A stretch of DNA of 5,051 nucleotides from Planctomycetota bacterium (GTDB taxonomy: Bacteria; Planctomycetota; Phycisphaerae; WQYP01), in assembly GCA_021826605.1 (NCBI GenBank), contig JAKAZF010000271.1, positions 1 to 5,051 on the forward strand. Reading direction: 5' to 3'. Position numbers and translations under genes: made by a program. Positions 4,577 to 5,051 of this stretch are shown piece by piece. Position 1 is the stretch's first letter. Every line of letters begins with the position of its first letter. The notes under the pieces are model-generated. The model was given only the letters and a program-made list of their open reading frames with translations, was not told the origin of the DNA and made no database searches.

Positions 4577-5051
4577 TTAAACCGTTACCGGCCCCGCATG
4601 GGAAAGCGGGGCGGGTTCGGAAAAGCTTCTTCCCAGCACCGCGGAAATCTTTTTGAGCGTTACCATTAAATCGGCAAACGCCTCGGGCAACAACGCCTGC
4701 GGTCCATCGCACATCGCCTTGGACGGATTATCATGGACTTCCACCATGATGCCGTCTGCTCCAGCCGCAATCCCCGCTTGCGCCAGCGCCGGAACAAAGT
4801 CCCGCACGCCGCTGGCATGGCTGGGATCCACAATCACCGGCAGATGACTGTTGGCTTTTACCACAGGCACCGCGGATATGTCCAGCGTGAAGCGCAAGGC
4901 GGTTTCAAATGTTTTGATGCCCCGCTCACACAAAATCACCTGCCGATTCCCCTGGCTAAGCACATATTCGGCGCTCATCAGCCATTCCTGGATGGAACCG
5001 GCCATGCCGCGTTTCAGCAGCACCGGCTTGCGGGTTTTGCCCACTTCAAAG
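4577..5051 (-). CDS. aroF: 3-deoxy-7-phosphoheptulonate (DAHP) synthase, type I-beta, C-terminal half (cut by right window edge)
   Basis: Joins phosphoenolpyruvate and erythrose 4-phosphate to make DAHP, the first step of the shikimate pathway. The 5' end lies outside the window: 157 residues are visible, reading through the right edge (a GTG at 5044 is an internal valine, since FE-V-GK continues upstream). Motifs in order along the visible part: KPVLLKRGM (8-16), EYVLSQGN (28-35), ILCERGIKTFE (39-49), RFTLDISAVPVVK (53-65), DPSHASG (75-81) with metal-ligand H78, ADGIMVEVHDNPSKAMCDG (98-116) with ligands E104 and D115. The ERG and DPSH blocks distinguish it from the related KDO-8-phosphate synthase. 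After the expected end (about residue 135) there is a tail of some 20 residues rich in Ser, Pro and Ala. Any N-terminal regulatory domain, such as a ferredoxin-like or chorismate mutase domain, would lie outside. It stops 72 bases before tpiA. Confidence 0.94.
   Translation of the reverse strand, partial: FEVGKTRKPVLLKRGMAGSIQEWLMSAEYVLSQGNRQVILCERGIKTFETALRFTLDISAVPVVKANSHLPVIVDPSHASGVRDFVPALAQAGIAAGADGIMVEVHDNPSKAMCDGPQALLPEAFADLMVTLKKISAVLGRSFSEPAPLSHAGPVTV
4591..4612 (-). other. Strong GC hairpin inside the 3' end of aroF
   Basis: GCCCCGC and GCGGGGC form a perfect 7-base-pair stem around an eight-base loop. It covers the codons of the Ala/Pro/Ser-rich C-terminal tail and ends 12 bases before the stop codon. 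It is not followed by a U-tract on either strand, so it is not a standard intrinsic terminator. It might stabilise or pause the message at the end of aroF, or reflect GC-rich codons only. Confidence 0.4.

Noticed and set aside
5042..5044. GTG at 5044 as the start of the DAHP synthase gene
   Set aside because: The frame continues upstream to the window edge with Phe-Glu, and the visible part lacks the N-terminal half of the barrel, so this GTG is an internal valine codon.

Overview
This window is an ordinary-looking, tightly packed run of core bacterial genes, all transcribed from the minus strand (right to left). In transcription order it reads: 3' part of a type I-beta DAHP synthase (aroF), tpiA, secG, yicC, gmk, rpoZ, a stand-alone coaC, and the first 212 codons of alaS. 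The gaps are 16 to 107 bases, every start has at least a weak ribosome-binding site nearby, and there is no plus-strand gene, RNA gene, CRISPR array, insertion sequence or other mobile element that I can support.

The likely source is a member of the Planctomycetota. This is inferred from protein style, not from a search. The omega subunit has the short form starting MIEAIKSDDIV with GGRFKL and an EILQGKV segment. SecG has a glycine-rich loop ([10 protein letters not shown], then [11 protein letters not shown]) and a long Ala/Thr/Pro tail. The order tpiA-secG-yicC-gmk-rpoZ-coa also fits. The core yicC-gmk-rpoZ-coaBC is widely conserved in bacteria (compare the yloC-gmk-rpoZ-coaBC region of Bacillus), so gene order alone does not fix the phylum.

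Layout: 4577-5051 is the C-terminal half of aroF (first step of aromatic amino acid synthesis). 3728-4504 is tpiA (glycolysis), with a GTG start chosen from its ribosome-binding site. 3260-3685 is secG (Sec translocon). 2347-3243 is yicC (RNase-type protein). 1704-2279 is gmk (GMP to GDP). 1360-1596 is rpoZ (RNA polymerase omega). 736-1290 is coaC (coenzyme A synthesis, decarboxylase domain only). 1-636 is alaS (alanyl-tRNA synthetase, continuing past the left edge). The genes cover central carbon flow, nucleotide supply, transcription, translation, secretion and cofactor synthesis. They look like a growth-linked housekeeping block, not one dedicated pathway.

I found no convincing new system. 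The points worth a second look are modest: a CoaC that ends exactly where the CoaB domain normally begins, with no coaB next to it; a SecG tail nearly as long as its membrane part; a guanylate kinase with a rewritten GMP-binding signature; the structured 107-base gmk-rpoZ gap; and a 14-base perfect palindrome next to a possible extended -10 promoter before alaS.
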